Shown here: positions 55,992 through 64,000 of the stretch, one piece after another
Position numbering within the stretch: position 1 is the stretch's first letter
Layout: each line of letters starts with the position of its first letter
From: Brucella pecoris
GTDB lineage: Bacteria; Pseudomonadota; Alphaproteobacteria; Rhizobiales; Rhizobiaceae
Reading direction: 5' to 3'
Assembly: GCF_006376675.1 (NCBI RefSeq)
Contig: NZ_VEWK01000002.1
Location: 248,001 to 312,000, forward strand
Length of the DNA: 64,000 nt
Program-made: the position numbers and the translations under genes
Notes under the pieces: generated by a model
What the model was told of the DNA's origin: nothing
The model's input: the letters and a program-made list of their open reading frames with translations, nothing else
Databases searched by the model: none

Positions 55992-56020
55992 CTAAACTTA
56001 AGTTAGAGCATTCATGAAAC

Positions 56021-56290
56021 TCAAGTCAGATCCGGGAAGAAATGCGGAATGTCATCGAGACCGAAACCGCTGATCTGGGTCATGTAATAATAGAGCAGGA
56101 AGATAAGCGTTGCGACGATGGTTGTCCGCAGAAACGCACGACCGATGCGCGGCTTCGCCGGGGCGCTGGCCACCGTGCCCAAAGTCACGTCGTTCTCTTC
56201 GGCCTGCGTGCGCAACCCAACCGGCAACAATGCAAAGAGCGTCGTCCACCAGATGACGAAATAAATTGCGATGCCTGAAACCAGAGACAT
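56021..56290 (-). CDS. DUF1467 family membrane protein
   Basis: The 89-aa protein has two membrane helices (about 3-25 and 55-77) joined by a 30-residue polar loop. SLVSGIAIYFVIWWTTLFAL and LPVGLRTQAEE match the DUF1467 family, conserved next to mce and proS in Rhizobiales. The function is unknown. It starts 2 nt after the mce stop, so the two are translated together. Confidence 0.87.
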   Translation of the reverse strand: MSLVSGIAIYFVIWWTTLFALLPVGLRTQAEENDVTLGTVASAPAKPRIGRAFLRTTIVATLIFLLYYYMTQISGFGLDDIPHFFPDLT

Positions 56291-56292
56291 GA

Positions 56293-56697
56293 TTAAACCT
56301 CTTCCAGTTCGATCAGCGTACCGTTGAAATCCTTGGGATGCAGGAACAGAACCCGTTTGCCATGGGCGCCGATTTTCGGCTCACCGTCGCCAAGGATACG
56401 TGCGCCTTCCGCCTTGAGGCGGTCGCGAGCGGCGATTATGTCCGCGACCTCATAGCAGAGATGGTGCATCCCGCCGGAAGGGTTCTTTTCCAGAAAGGCC
56501 GCAATGGGTGACCCCTCGCCCAAAGGTTCCAGCAATTCGATCTTAGTGTTGCCGACGTCGATGAAAACCACGGTCACGCCATGTTCGGGCAGTGCTTGCG
56601 GATCGGTGACTTTTGCACCGAGCTTGCCACGATACAGCGCTGCTGCGGCATCAATATCCGGAACGGCAATCGCCACGTGGTTCAAGCGTTCGAGCAT
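56293..56697 (-). CDS. mce: Methylmalonyl-CoA epimerase
   Basis: The 134-aa VOC enzyme interconverts the (R) and (S) forms of methylmalonyl-CoA in propionate breakdown. Metal ligands are in LERLNHVAIAVPDID, GGMHHLCYEV and the Glu of NGTLIELEE. Length and motifs match Mce rather than glyoxalase I. I take ATG 56697, which has GGGAGG upstream; the GTG at 56703 overlaps that site. Confidence 0.92.
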   Translation of the reverse strand: MLERLNHVAIAVPDIDAAAALYRGKLGAKVTDPQALPEHGVTVVFIDVGNTKIELLEPLGEGSPIAAFLEKNPSGGMHHLCYEVADIIAARDRLKAEGARILGDGEPKIGAHGKRVLFLHPKDFNGTLIELEEV

Positions 56698-56731
56698 CAG
56701 CACCTCCCATGCCGGTCATTCTGCAACTCTT

Positions 56732-56830
56732 AAAGCGTGTTGCATTTTATTGCATTCATGGAACACGCTTTAAGTTTTTTGCGCATGTCTTTATCCCAAA
56801 ACCGGTTCCCACTTTTGGGAGACATGCTTT
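56732..56830. repeat. Composite palindromic repeat (dyad + GCATGTC module), copy 2
   Basis: Dyad AAAGCGTGTT/AACACGCTTT (56732-56771) followed by GCATGTCTTTATCCC ... GGGAGACATGCTT (56783-56830). The second module is identical by eye to that at 17333 for about 46 nt. It lies in the mce-rnj gap, 5 nt from the rnj stop. Confidence 0.87.
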
Positions 56831-56835
56831 GATAA

Positions 56836-58512
56836 TTACCGTATCCTATTCACGAATACGGTCACCACCGGCTTTTTGCCCCATGCTTCATTTGCCGCAG
56901 CGCGGACTGCACGACGCACGGATTCCCGAACAAGCTCGATATCCTTGCGGCGAACGCGCGGTATGCTGTCAATTGCCTCGACGGCTGCATCCAGCAGGAT
57001 GTCTTCCATCAGGTCACCCAGAGCATTTTCTTCCGGCACGCCGAAAGTCACGAGATCGGGCTCATCGATGATCTTGTGTTCACGGTCCAGCAATACCGAA
57101 ACGGCGACATGACCGACATAGGCGAGCTTGCGACGCTCGACCATGCCGATTTCTTCCTCGTCGCCGATCAGCTTGCCGTCCTTGTAGATCCGGCCAACCG
57201 GTGCTTCATCGATAATCTCGGCCTTGCCGGGCGCCAGACGCAGCATGTCGCCATCACGCACCTGCGCGATCTGCTCGATGCCCTCCGTCGCGCCAAGCGA
57301 ACCTTGGGCAACCAGATGAGCGGCTTCGCCATGCACAGGCACCAGAATTTGCGGACGCACCCAAGAATACATGCGACGCAATTCGTTGCGCCGTGGATGA
57401 CCCGACACGTGAACCAGTGCGTCCTCATCACCAATGATCTTGATACCGCGATCTATCAGCCGGTTCTTGATATCGAGGATGGCTTTTTCGTTGCCGGGAA
57501 TCGCGCGCGATGAATAGATGACCGTATCGCCAGCCGACAAGGCAAGGCTGCGCATTTCATCACGCGCGAGCTTCGCGAGCGCTGCACGCGGCTCGCCCTG
57601 ACTGCCGGTCAGGATCATCACCACATTTTCGCGCGGAACATAGCCGTAATCCTCTTCGCTAAGATATTCCGGCAAGCCTTCCATATAGCCAAGCTCGGTA
57701 GCAACCGAGATAGCGCGTTTCATCGAACGCCCGACCACCAGTACCTGTCGGCCCGCGTCGCGCGCTGCTTCGGCGATCGACCGGATACGACCGACATTCG
57801 AAGAGAAGGTCGTGACGGCCACGCGACCGCGCGCGTTTTCAATCAGTTCACGCAGGCTCTCGCCCACCTGGCGCTCCGAAGGGGACTCGCCCTCGCGTAG
57901 CGCATTGGTGGAGTCGCAGATCAGCGCCAGCACACCCGCCTCACCGATGGCACGGAAACGCGCCTCGTCGATAACCGGCCCCAGCGACGGTTCCGGGTCC
58001 ATCTTCCAGTCACCCGTATGAACGACGGTGCCAAGCGGCGTCGTGATCGCAAGTGAAACCGGTTCGGGAATTGAGTGGGTTACCGCAACAGCCTCGATCT
58101 TGAAGGGGCCAACCTCGAATTTCTCGCCTGCCTTGTAGATCGTGATCGGAATTTCAGGCGCGCCATGTTCTGACTGTCGCTTCGCTTCGAGCAGACCGGC
58201 AGTGAATGGCGTCGCATAGACCGGAACCTTCAGGCGCGGCCACAGATCGAGCAATGCGCCGAAATGGTCTTCATGCGCATGCGTGATAACGATGCCGCGC
58301 AGATTATGTTTTTCGGCCTCGAGATAGCGTATATCCGGCAGGATGAGATCAGCCCCCGGCTGTTCCGGCCCCGCGAAACTCACGCCCATATCCACGACCA
58401 GCCATTCACGATTATCCGCAGGACCGAAGCCGTACATGGCCAAATTCATGCCGATTTCGCCCACGCCGCCGAGCGGCAGAAAGACGAATTCCGTAGTATT
58501 GGATCGGGCCAT
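56836..58512 (-). CDS. rnj: Ribonuclease J
   Basis: The 558-aa metallo-beta-lactamase/beta-CASP nuclease has 5'-exo and endonuclease activity in mRNA decay and rRNA maturation. The zinc motif is HAHEDH at residues 78-83, later ligands fall in VVHTGDWKMD and HVSGHPRRNEL, and the C-terminal domain completes the fold. ATG 58512 with GAGGAAA upstream is preferred; the frame extends 11 codons without family character. In alphaproteobacteria RNase J coexists with RNase E. Confidence 0.95.
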   Translation of the reverse strand: MARSNTTEFVFLPLGGVGEIGMNLAMYGFGPADNREWLVVDMGVSFAGPEQPGADLILPDIRYLEAEKHNLRGIVITHAHEDHFGALLDLWPRLKVPVYATPFTAGLLEAKRQSEHGAPEIPITIYKAGEKFEVGPFKIEAVAVTHSIPEPVSLAITTPLGTVVHTGDWKMDPEPSLGPVIDEARFRAIGEAGVLALICDSTNALREGESPSERQVGESLRELIENARGRVAVTTFSSNVGRIRSIAEAARDAGRQVLVVGRSMKRAISVATELGYMEGLPEYLSEEDYGYVPRENVVMILTGSQGEPRAALAKLARDEMRSLALSAGDTVIYSSRAIPGNEKAILDIKNRLIDRGIKIIGDEDALVHVSGHPRRNELRRMYSWVRPQILVPVHGEAAHLVAQGSLGATEGIEQIAQVRDGDMLRLAPGKAEIIDEAPVGRIYKDGKLIGDEEEIGMVERRKLAYVGHVAVSVLLDREHKIIDEPDLVTFGVPEENALGDLMEDILLDAAVEAIDSIPRVRRKDIELVRESVRRAVRAAANEAWGKKPVVTVFVNRIR

Positions 58513-58530
58513 GAAATTTCCTCTTTGATT

Positions 58531-58568
58531 AGAGCGCATTTCCATCTGATTGAATCAGATCGCGCTCC
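58531..58568. repeat. AGAGCGC dyad with CTGATTGAATCAG core
   Basis: AGAGCGC ... GCGCTC arms around ATCTGATTGAATCAGAT. It pairs with the module at 58582 to make a composite repeat; the related single module is at 46460. Confidence 0.75.
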
Positions 58569-58581
58569 AAATATTTATTCT

Positions 58582-58630
58582 AACGCGCATCTTTTCCGAA
58601 AACCGTTTCACACTTTTCGGGATGCGCTCT
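58582..58630. repeat. ACGCGCATCTTTTCCG repeat
   Basis: ACGCGCATCTTTTCCGAAAA ... TTTTCGGGATGCGCTCT, one base different by eye from the copy at 47448-47495. Confidence 0.85.
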
Positions 58631-58704
58631 AATTCTGCACTATTGTGGCATCAACTGGACCTAAAGCTGTCCTGTTGCAACCCCGATAAGACGCGATAAA
58701 GCAA

Positions 58705-59502
58705 TTATTTGCGTATTGTAGCAGCAGTTCCGAAATAGACATCGCCAGCCGTTACCGCAACCCGCGAACCTTCATCTTCGCGAATAACAAAACGACACGC
58801 CTCATCGATTGTCTCAAAACGACCTTCGATGATGCGACCTTCAACCTGCATGGTTACATTCTGACCGAGGCCATGCGCACGCTGTAGCCAGCGCTTGCGA
58901 ATATCGTCGAGGCCCCGCCCCTCGTTCCAGACACGATAATTGACCGACCATGCGTCCGACAGGGCTGCGAACAAGGTCTCGGCATCGCATTTGCTGCCAA
59001 GAGCCCGCAATGAGGTTGCCGCATAAGGCAGATCATCCGGAAAGGCGACGACATTGGTCCCGATGCCGATAGCAACAGCGAACAAATTCTTCGCCAGTAT
59101 GGAGGATTCAAGCAGGATTCCGGTGAGTTTAGCGCCATTGACCAGAACGTCATTCGGCCATTTGAGGCCAATTGTCGGCGCAACGGCAGGCCCGGTTGCC
59201 GCGAACACCGCATCAAGCGCATCGGCAAGCGACAGGCCGGCAACGAAACCAAGCGTTGCCGCTGTCTTCATTTCATAGGATTCAACGAGCAGCAGCGTGG
59301 AGGCAAGATTGCCCTCAGGCGTAGACCAGGCACGGCCTCGTCTTCCTCGGCCACTTTCCTGTCTCTTCGAAACAAGCCAGAGCTTGCCCGGATCACCGCT
59401 AGCTGCCCGCTCCAGAGCAACCGCATTGGTGGAACCTACCGTCTCGAAACTTTCGAGACGGTAGCCCTCATTTGCCGCAACAGGCGAAAGCGCAAAACTC
59501 AT
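58705..59502 (-). CDS. birA: Biotin--[acetyl-CoA carboxylase] ligase
   Basis: The 265-aa biotin protein ligase attaches biotin to the carboxylase carrier protein. The active loop is QESGRGRRGRAW, followed by LKWPNDVLVNGAKLTGIL, the ligand-binding core, and a small C-terminal SH3-like domain (EGRIIEGRFETIDEACRFVI). There is no N-terminal HTH, so it is the non-regulatory class I type. It lies 24 nt after nuoN and belongs to the nuo transcript end. Confidence 0.94.
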   Translation of the reverse strand: MSFALSPVAANEGYRLESFETVGSTNAVALERAASGDPGKLWLVSKRQESGRGRRGRAWSTPEGNLASTLLLVESYEMKTAATLGFVAGLSLADALDAVFAATGPAVAPTIGLKWPNDVLVNGAKLTGILLESSILAKNLFAVAIGIGTNVVAFPDDLPYAATSLRALGSKCDAETLFAALSDAWSVNYRVWNEGRGLDDIRKRWLQRAHGLGQNVTMQVEGRIIEGRFETIDEACRFVIREDEGSRVAVTAGDVYFGTAATIRK

Positions 59503-59526
59503 CTATGCTTCCGCCTTTTGCATTAA

Positions 59527-60963
59527 TCAGAAGAACGTCTTGGCGGCGGCTTCAGCAAATCCGCCGATCGGGCCCGCAAGGAAGACGTAGAAGAGCACGA
59601 AGGCACCCGTTACGCCGAGAACGAGGCGAAGCTCGCCTGCGACCGGAACGAAGCCACCCGTCGGCTCATCGAACCACATGATCTTGATCATGCGCAGGTA
59701 GTAGAACGCGCCCACGACCGAAGCCACGATACCGATGATGGCGAGCGGATAGAGGCCCGCTTCGACGGCGGCAAGGAAGGTGTACCACTTGCCGAAGAAA
59801 CCAGCGAGCGGCGGAATGCCAGCGAGCGAGAACAGGAAGATGGTCATGATCGTTGCCAGCACCGGATTGGTGCGGGACAGACCAGCCAGATCCTCAATGC
59901 TCTCCACATTGCCGTCCTTGGTGCGCATTGCGAGAATGAACGCAAAGGTGCCGAGCGTCATGGCAAGGTAGATCGCCATGTAGATCATCACGCCCTTCAC
60001 GCCAATCACCGTACCGGCGGCCAGACCAACGAGCGCATAACCCATATGGCTGATCGAGGAATAAGCCATCAGGCGCTTGATATTGCGCTGGCCGATGGCG
60101 GCAAAGGCACCGAGGACCATCGAGGCAAGCGCGATGAAGATCACGACCTGCTGCCAGTCATGGGTGACCGGAGCAAAGGCTTCCGAGACGACGCGGATGA
60201 TGAGCGCCATGGCGGCCATCTTCGGGGCGGCTGCAAAGAAAGCTGTCACCGGGGTCGGCGCGCCTTCATAGACGTCCGGCGTCCACATGTGGAACGGAAC
60301 GGCAGAAATCTTGAATGCCAGACCGGCCAGAATGAAGACGAGACCGAACACCAGACCGAGTTCACGCTGACCGCCGGAGACGGCCTGAGCGATTTCGGTA
60401 AAGCCGATATGGCCGGTGTAACCGTAAACGAGCGAAATGCCATAAAGCAGCATGCCCGAGGAAAGCGAACCGAGAACGAAGTATTTCAAGCCAGCTTCCG
60501 TCGAACGGACGCTATCGCGGTTGAATGCTGCCAGAACGTAAAGCGCCAGCGACTGCAATTCGAGACCGAGATAGAGCGACAGCATGTTGGATGCTGAAAC
60601 CATCAGCAGCATGCCGAGCGTGGAAATCACGATCAGGACCGGGAACTCGAACTTGTCGAACTTCTCAGCCTTGGCAAAGCCGACCGACATGATCAACGTC
60701 ACGATGGAGCCGATCAATGTCAGCACCTTCATGAAGCGGCCAAAGCTATCATTGACGATGGCACCGCCGAAAGCAGCACCGTTCGTCGGGAAAAGGACCA
60801 CTAATGCCAGCGCCGCAATAAGCACTGCGACGGATAATCCGTTGACGAGCGTGGTCGCCCGTTCGCCAGAGAACACGCCAATCATGAGCAGTGCCAAGGC
60901 GCCTACAGCAAGGAGAACCTCCGGTGCTGCAAGGGTCAGATGAGCTATGAGATCAGTCTGCAT
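59527..60963 (-). CDS. nuoN: NADH-quinone oxidoreductase subunit N
   Basis: The 478-aa antiporter-like membrane subunit of complex I has 13-14 predicted helices. The conserved proton-channel residues are visible: [15 protein letters not shown] segment ([20 protein letters not shown]) and [12 protein letters not shown] at the N-terminus. It conducts protons in the distal membrane arm. It is 18 nt downstream of nuoM, the usual order. Confidence 0.95.
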   Translation of the reverse strand: MQTDLIAHLTLAAPEVLLAVGALALLMIGVFSGERATTLVNGLSVAVLIAALALVVLFPTNGAAFGGAIVNDSFGRFMKVLTLIGSIVTLIMSVGFAKAEKFDKFEFPVLIVISTLGMLLMVSASNMLSLYLGLELQSLALYVLAAFNRDSVRSTEAGLKYFVLGSLSSGMLLYGISLVYGYTGHIGFTEIAQAVSGGQRELGLVFGLVFILAGLAFKISAVPFHMWTPDVYEGAPTPVTAFFAAAPKMAAMALIIRVVSEAFAPVTHDWQQVVIFIALASMVLGAFAAIGQRNIKRLMAYSSISHMGYALVGLAAGTVIGVKGVMIYMAIYLAMTLGTFAFILAMRTKDGNVESIEDLAGLSRTNPVLATIMTIFLFSLAGIPPLAGFFGKWYTFLAAVEAGLYPLAIIGIVASVVGAFYYLRMIKIMWFDEPTGGFVPVAGELRLVLGVTGAFVLFYVFLAGPIGGFAEAAAKTFF

Positions 60964-60981
60964 GACCTACGCCTTTATTTC

Positions 60982-62490
60982 TTACTGTGCCAGCACGGCG
61001 CTCGCGGTGCCCGCGAGTGCTGCGTCGTAATGTTGGACCAGGGCGTTCACGGCACCGGCGGTCACATTGAAAACCGGGGTCGGATACACACCGAAGAAGA
61101 TGGTGAGCGCCACAAGCGGGTAGAGAATGAGCTTCTCGCGCGGGCTGAGATCCAGGAGCGCCTTCAGGCTTTCCTTGGTCAATGCGCCGAAGACCACCTG
61201 ACGGTAGAGCCAGAGCGCATAAGCCGCCGAGAGAATGACGCCCGTAGTCGCGAACAGCGCTACCCAGGTATTGACCCGGAACACACCGAACAGCGTCAGG
61301 AACTCACCGATGAAGCCCGAAGTACCCGGTAGACCGACATTCGCCATCGTGAAGATGAGGAAGGCCACCGCATATTTCGGCATATTGTTTACCAGACCGC
61401 CGAACGCCGCGATCTCGCGGGTATGCATACGGTCATAGATCACGCCGACGCAGAGGAAGAGCGCGCCCGACACGATACCGTGCGACAGCATCTGGAAGAT
61501 AGCGCCCTGCAGGCCCTGCTCATTGGCTGCAAAAATACCCATGGTCACATAGGCCATGTGGGCAACCGACGAATAGGCGATCAGCTTCTTCATATCTTCC
61601 TGCACCATCGCGACGAGCGAGGTGTAGATGATTGCGATGATCGACAGCGCGAAGATGAAGGGGGCGAAATCAGCAGAAGCCAGCGGGAACATCGGCAGCG
61701 AGAAACGGATGAAACCGTAGCCGCCGAGTTTCAGGAGGATACCGGCCAGAATGACCGAGCCTGCCGTCGGCGCTTCAACGTGCGCGTCCGGCAACCAGGT
61801 ATGAACCGGCCACATCGGCATCTTCACGGCAAACGATGCGAAGAAAGCGAGCCATAGCCATGTCTGCATACTTGCCGGGAAGTCGTACTTCAGCAGCTCA
61901 ACGATATTCATTGTGCCAGCCTGCCAGTACATGGCCATGATGGCGATGAGCATCAACACGGAGCCGAGAAGCGTGTAGAGGAAGAACTTCAAGCTTGCAT
62001 AGACGCGACGTTTGCCGCCCCACACGCCGATGATGATGAACATCGGGATAAGGCTTGCTTCGAAGAACACGTAGAACAGGAACAGGTCGAGCGCGCAGAA
62101 CACGCCGATCATCAGCGTTTCCAGAATGAGGAACGCGATCATGTATTCCTTGACGCGCTTTTCCACCGATACCCAGCTTGCGAGAATGCAGAAGGGCATG
62201 AGGAAAGCGGAAAGCACCACGAACAGGACGGAAATACCGTCCACGCCCATATGATAGGTGATACCGCCGCCCATCCAGCCGGTCTGTTCGACCATCTGGA
62301 AACCAGGGTTCGAATTATCGAACCCGGCCCAGACGACGAGCGACAGGATGAAGACGAACACCGTCGTCAGCAAAGCGACGTTGCGGATGTTGCGACGCGA
62401 AGCCTCGCTGTCGTCCTTGATCAGAAGGATCAGTAACGCGCCGACGAGCGGCAGAAACGTGACCGTTGAGAGAATTGGCCAGTCGGTCAT
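60982..62490 (-). CDS. nuoM: NADH-quinone oxidoreductase subunit M
   Basis: The 502-aa antiporter-like complex I subunit has about 14 helices with the conserved [20 protein letters not shown] and [16 protein letters not shown] proton-pump segments. ATG 62490 has GGGAG upstream and overlaps the nuoL stop by 1 nt (TGATG); the longer frame from 62517 adds 9 residues. Confidence 0.95.
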   Translation of the reverse strand: MTDWPILSTVTFLPLVGALLILLIKDDSEASRRNIRNVALLTTVFVFILSLVVWAGFDNSNPGFQMVEQTGWMGGGITYHMGVDGISVLFVVLSAFLMPFCILASWVSVEKRVKEYMIAFLILETLMIGVFCALDLFLFYVFFEASLIPMFIIIGVWGGKRRVYASLKFFLYTLLGSVLMLIAIMAMYWQAGTMNIVELLKYDFPASMQTWLWLAFFASFAVKMPMWPVHTWLPDAHVEAPTAGSVILAGILLKLGGYGFIRFSLPMFPLASADFAPFIFALSIIAIIYTSLVAMVQEDMKKLIAYSSVAHMAYVTMGIFAANEQGLQGAIFQMLSHGIVSGALFLCVGVIYDRMHTREIAAFGGLVNNMPKYAVAFLIFTMANVGLPGTSGFIGEFLTLFGVFRVNTWVALFATTGVILSAAYALWLYRQVVFGALTKESLKALLDLSPREKLILYPLVALTIFFGVYPTPVFNVTAGAVNALVQHYDAALAGTASAVLAQ

Positions 62491-64000
62491 CAGAAAGAGC
62501 TCCCGAGCATCATCCAAGTGACGAGCGCGGCGACGCCGATCAGCATCGCGAATGCGTAGTGATAAAGGTATCCGGACTGCATCTTGACGACGCGGTTGGT
62601 GACATCGAGCACGCGAGCCGAGATGCCATCCGGGCCGAAGCCGTCAATAAGCCAGCCGTCGCCCCCCTTCCAGAACAGGCGGCCAAGCCAACGAGCCGGG
62701 CGTACGAAAAGGAAATCGTACAGCTCGTCGAAGTACCACTTGTTGAGAAGGAACTGGTACAGGCCACGATGACGTGCAGCCAGTGCCTTCGGCGTTTCCG
62801 GCGAGCGGATGTAGAAGATCCAGGCGACGATGAAGCCGACGATCATCGCTGTGAACGGCGACAGCTTAACCCACAGAGGAACATGGTGATATTCCTCAAG
62901 GATCTGGTTGGCAGCCGAGGTGAACAGCGCACCCTTCCAGAATTCGGCATATTCGTGACCGAAGAAGAGCTCCTTGAACACGACACCGGCAAAGAGCGCA
63001 CCGACGCCGAGGATCAACAGCGGAACGAACATGACGGCCGGCGATTCATGGACGTGATGCATGACTTCGGCCGAAGCGCGCGGCTTGCCGTGGAAGGTCA
63101 TGAAAATCAGACGCCATGAATAGAAGCTCGTGAAGAGCGCCGCGACGATCAGGAGTGTCGAAGCGTAGCCGCTGGCAGCACTGTGCGAAGCGAAGACGGA
63201 TTCGATGATCGCATCCTTGGAGAAGAAACCGGCGGTGCCGATGATCGTGCCAGGAATGCCCAGACCCGTAATGGCAACTGTACCGATGACCATCATCCAG
63301 TAGGTGATCGGGATCAGCTTGCGCAGGCCACCCATGCGGCGCATGTCCTGCTCTTCCGAAACGGCATGGATAACCGAACCGGCGCAAAGGAACAGAAGCG
63401 CCTTGAAGAAAGCGTGCGTGAACAGGTGGAACACGGCGGCGCCATAGGCACCCACGCCGAGCGCTGCGAACATATAGCCGAGCTGCGAACAGGTCGAATA
63501 GGCGATCACGCGCTTGATGTCGTTCTGCACCAGGGCGACCGTTGCCGCGAAGAAGGCAGTCGTGGCGCCGATGATCGTGACGACCAGAAGTGCGGTCTGC
63601 GACAGTTCAAACATCGGCGACATGCGGGCGACCATGAACACGCCCGCGGTAACCATGGTAGCGGCGTGAATAAGCGCCGAAACCGGGGTCGGGCCCTCCA
63701 TAGCGTCCGGAAGCCAGGTGTGCAGCAGGAACTGCGCCGACTTGCCCATCGCGCCCATGAAGAGCAGCAGACAGGTGATCGTGATCGCGCCTTGCTTGTC
63801 GAGCTGATAGCCGAGGAAGTTCAGAACAACCTGATTGGCATCGGCAGCGCCTTCAGCCGGAAGATAATTGGCCGCAGCAGCGAAGATCGTATTGTAGTCG
63901 ACCGACTGGAACAGCGCGAACACACCGAAGATGCCGAGCAGGAAGCCGAAGTCGCCGACGCGGTTGACAACGAACGCCTTCATCGCGGCGGCATTGGCCG
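62490..64000 (-). CDS. nuoL: NADH-quinone oxidoreductase subunit L (5' part cut by window end)
   Basis: This frame of 503 visible codons lacks its start, which lies beyond 64000. It reads from [20 protein letters not shown] and contains [20 protein letters not shown] with the conserved antiporter His/Lys segment, and [18 protein letters not shown]. The C-terminal long lateral helix of NuoL is included. It is translationally coupled to nuoM. Confidence 0.95.
   Translation of the reverse strand, partial: ANAAAMKAFVVNRVGDFGFLLGIFGVFALFQSVDYNTIFAAAANYLPAEGAADANQVVLNFLGYQLDKQGAITITCLLLFMGAMGKSAQFLLHTWLPDAMEGPTPVSALIHAATMVTAGVFMVARMSPMFELSQTALLVVTIIGATTAFFAATVALVQNDIKRVIAYSTCSQLGYMFAALGVGAYGAAVFHLFTHAFFKALLFLCAGSVIHAVSEEQDMRRMGGLRKLIPITYWMMVIGTVAITGLGIPGTIIGTAGFFSKDAIIESVFASHSAASGYASTLLIVAALFTSFYSWRLIFMTFHGKPRASAEVMHHVHESPAVMFVPLLILGVGALFAGVVFKELFFGHEYAEFWKGALFTSAANQILEEYHHVPLWVKLSPFTAMIVGFIVAWIFYIRSPETPKALAARHRGLYQFLLNKWYFDELYDFLFVRPARWLGRLFWKGGDGWLIDGFGPDGISARVLDVTNRVVKMQSGYLYHYAFAMLIGVAALVTWMMLGSSF

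Larger units (their letters stand above)
55219..56020. other. 802-nt gap upstream of proS with possible RNA elements
   Basis: No protein gene of family character is seen. The gap holds the proS upstream region, a plus-strand terminator at 55657-55684 with no gene in front of it, a 10-bp long-range stem at 55868-55929 and a minus-strand terminator at 55965-55991. Frames such as 55454-55654 and 55821-56006 have no ribosome site and no known domain. Confidence 0.5.

Overview
The window is a stretch of conserved chromosome from an alphaproteobacterium of the order Hyphomicrobiales, most likely Brucellaceae (Ochrobactrum/Brucella). The evidence is a very-long-chain fatty acid lipid A cluster (acpXL, two KAS genes, adh, lpxXL), an ExoR-type periplasmic regulator, a DUF1476 (F1-ATPase zeta) gene, a short alphaproteobacterial ProRS and the typical nuo-birA-rnj-mce-proS-lolCD-dnaE gene order. 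Genus is inferred from remembered protein sequences, not from a search. I see no CRISPR array, prophage, transposase, rRNA or convincing tRNA gene. Coding sequence looks uniform throughout.

Layout. 0-10 kb: the N-terminal part of an acidic (presumably SPOR) protein, argS, dgt, erpA, a DUF533 protein, xthA, exoR, a membrane-anchored thermonuclease, an Fe-S uracil-DNA glycosylase and an Lrp regulator. 9.4-13.3 kb: divergent cobT and cobS, a DUF1289 protein coupled to a membrane aspartic protease, and dusA. 13.5-19.4 kb: a HAD phosphatase, an isolated phnM-DUF1045 pair, a KDG-type sugar kinase, galM and a GH108 muramidase. 19.6-24.8 kb: lipid A VLCFA genes. 24.9-38 kb: rpe, purB, purC, purS, purQ and purL, interspersed with a VOC protein, RBBP9-like hydrolase, HpaI aldolase, DUF1476, GST, lipoprotein, DUF1127 and MocR genes. 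38-47.3 kb: bolA, grxD, an MFS pump, an inositol-phosphatase-like gene, ttcA, rpsD, an extensin-family protein, several small proteins and an HxlR/NAD-binding pair. 47.5-64 kb, all minus strand except two possible RNA elements: dnaE, lolD, lolC/E, proS, DUF1467, mce, rnj, birA, nuoN, nuoM and nuoL (cut by the window end).

Working together. AcpXL carries the growing 28-carbon chain, two KAS proteins and Adh build it, and LpxXL transfers it to lipid A. The first KAS has lost the catalytic Cys, the first His and the Lys, so the pair looks like a KS-alpha/KS-beta (chain-length-factor) heterodimer. PurC/S/Q/L/B supply five proteins for six steps of IMP/AMP synthesis. BolA-GrxD-ErpA cover Fe-S handling. 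LolCD, ExoR, AcpXL and the muramidase all bear on the envelope.

Intergenic DNA is rich in short palindromic repeats of several related families (an outer dyad plus an inner ACTTTT-type module). They commonly sit within a few bases of stop codons and in two cases overlap one. Two 95-bp copies 9 kb apart are identical by eye. I found no dramatic new system. The most useful unannotated items are a 28-codon membrane-protein gene behind dnaE, the CLF-like FabF, a dual-start Tat/cytosolic VOC protein, an apparently leaderless MocR gene, and two structured intergenic regions (40.5-40.8 kb and 55.4-56.0 kb) that may encode RNAs.
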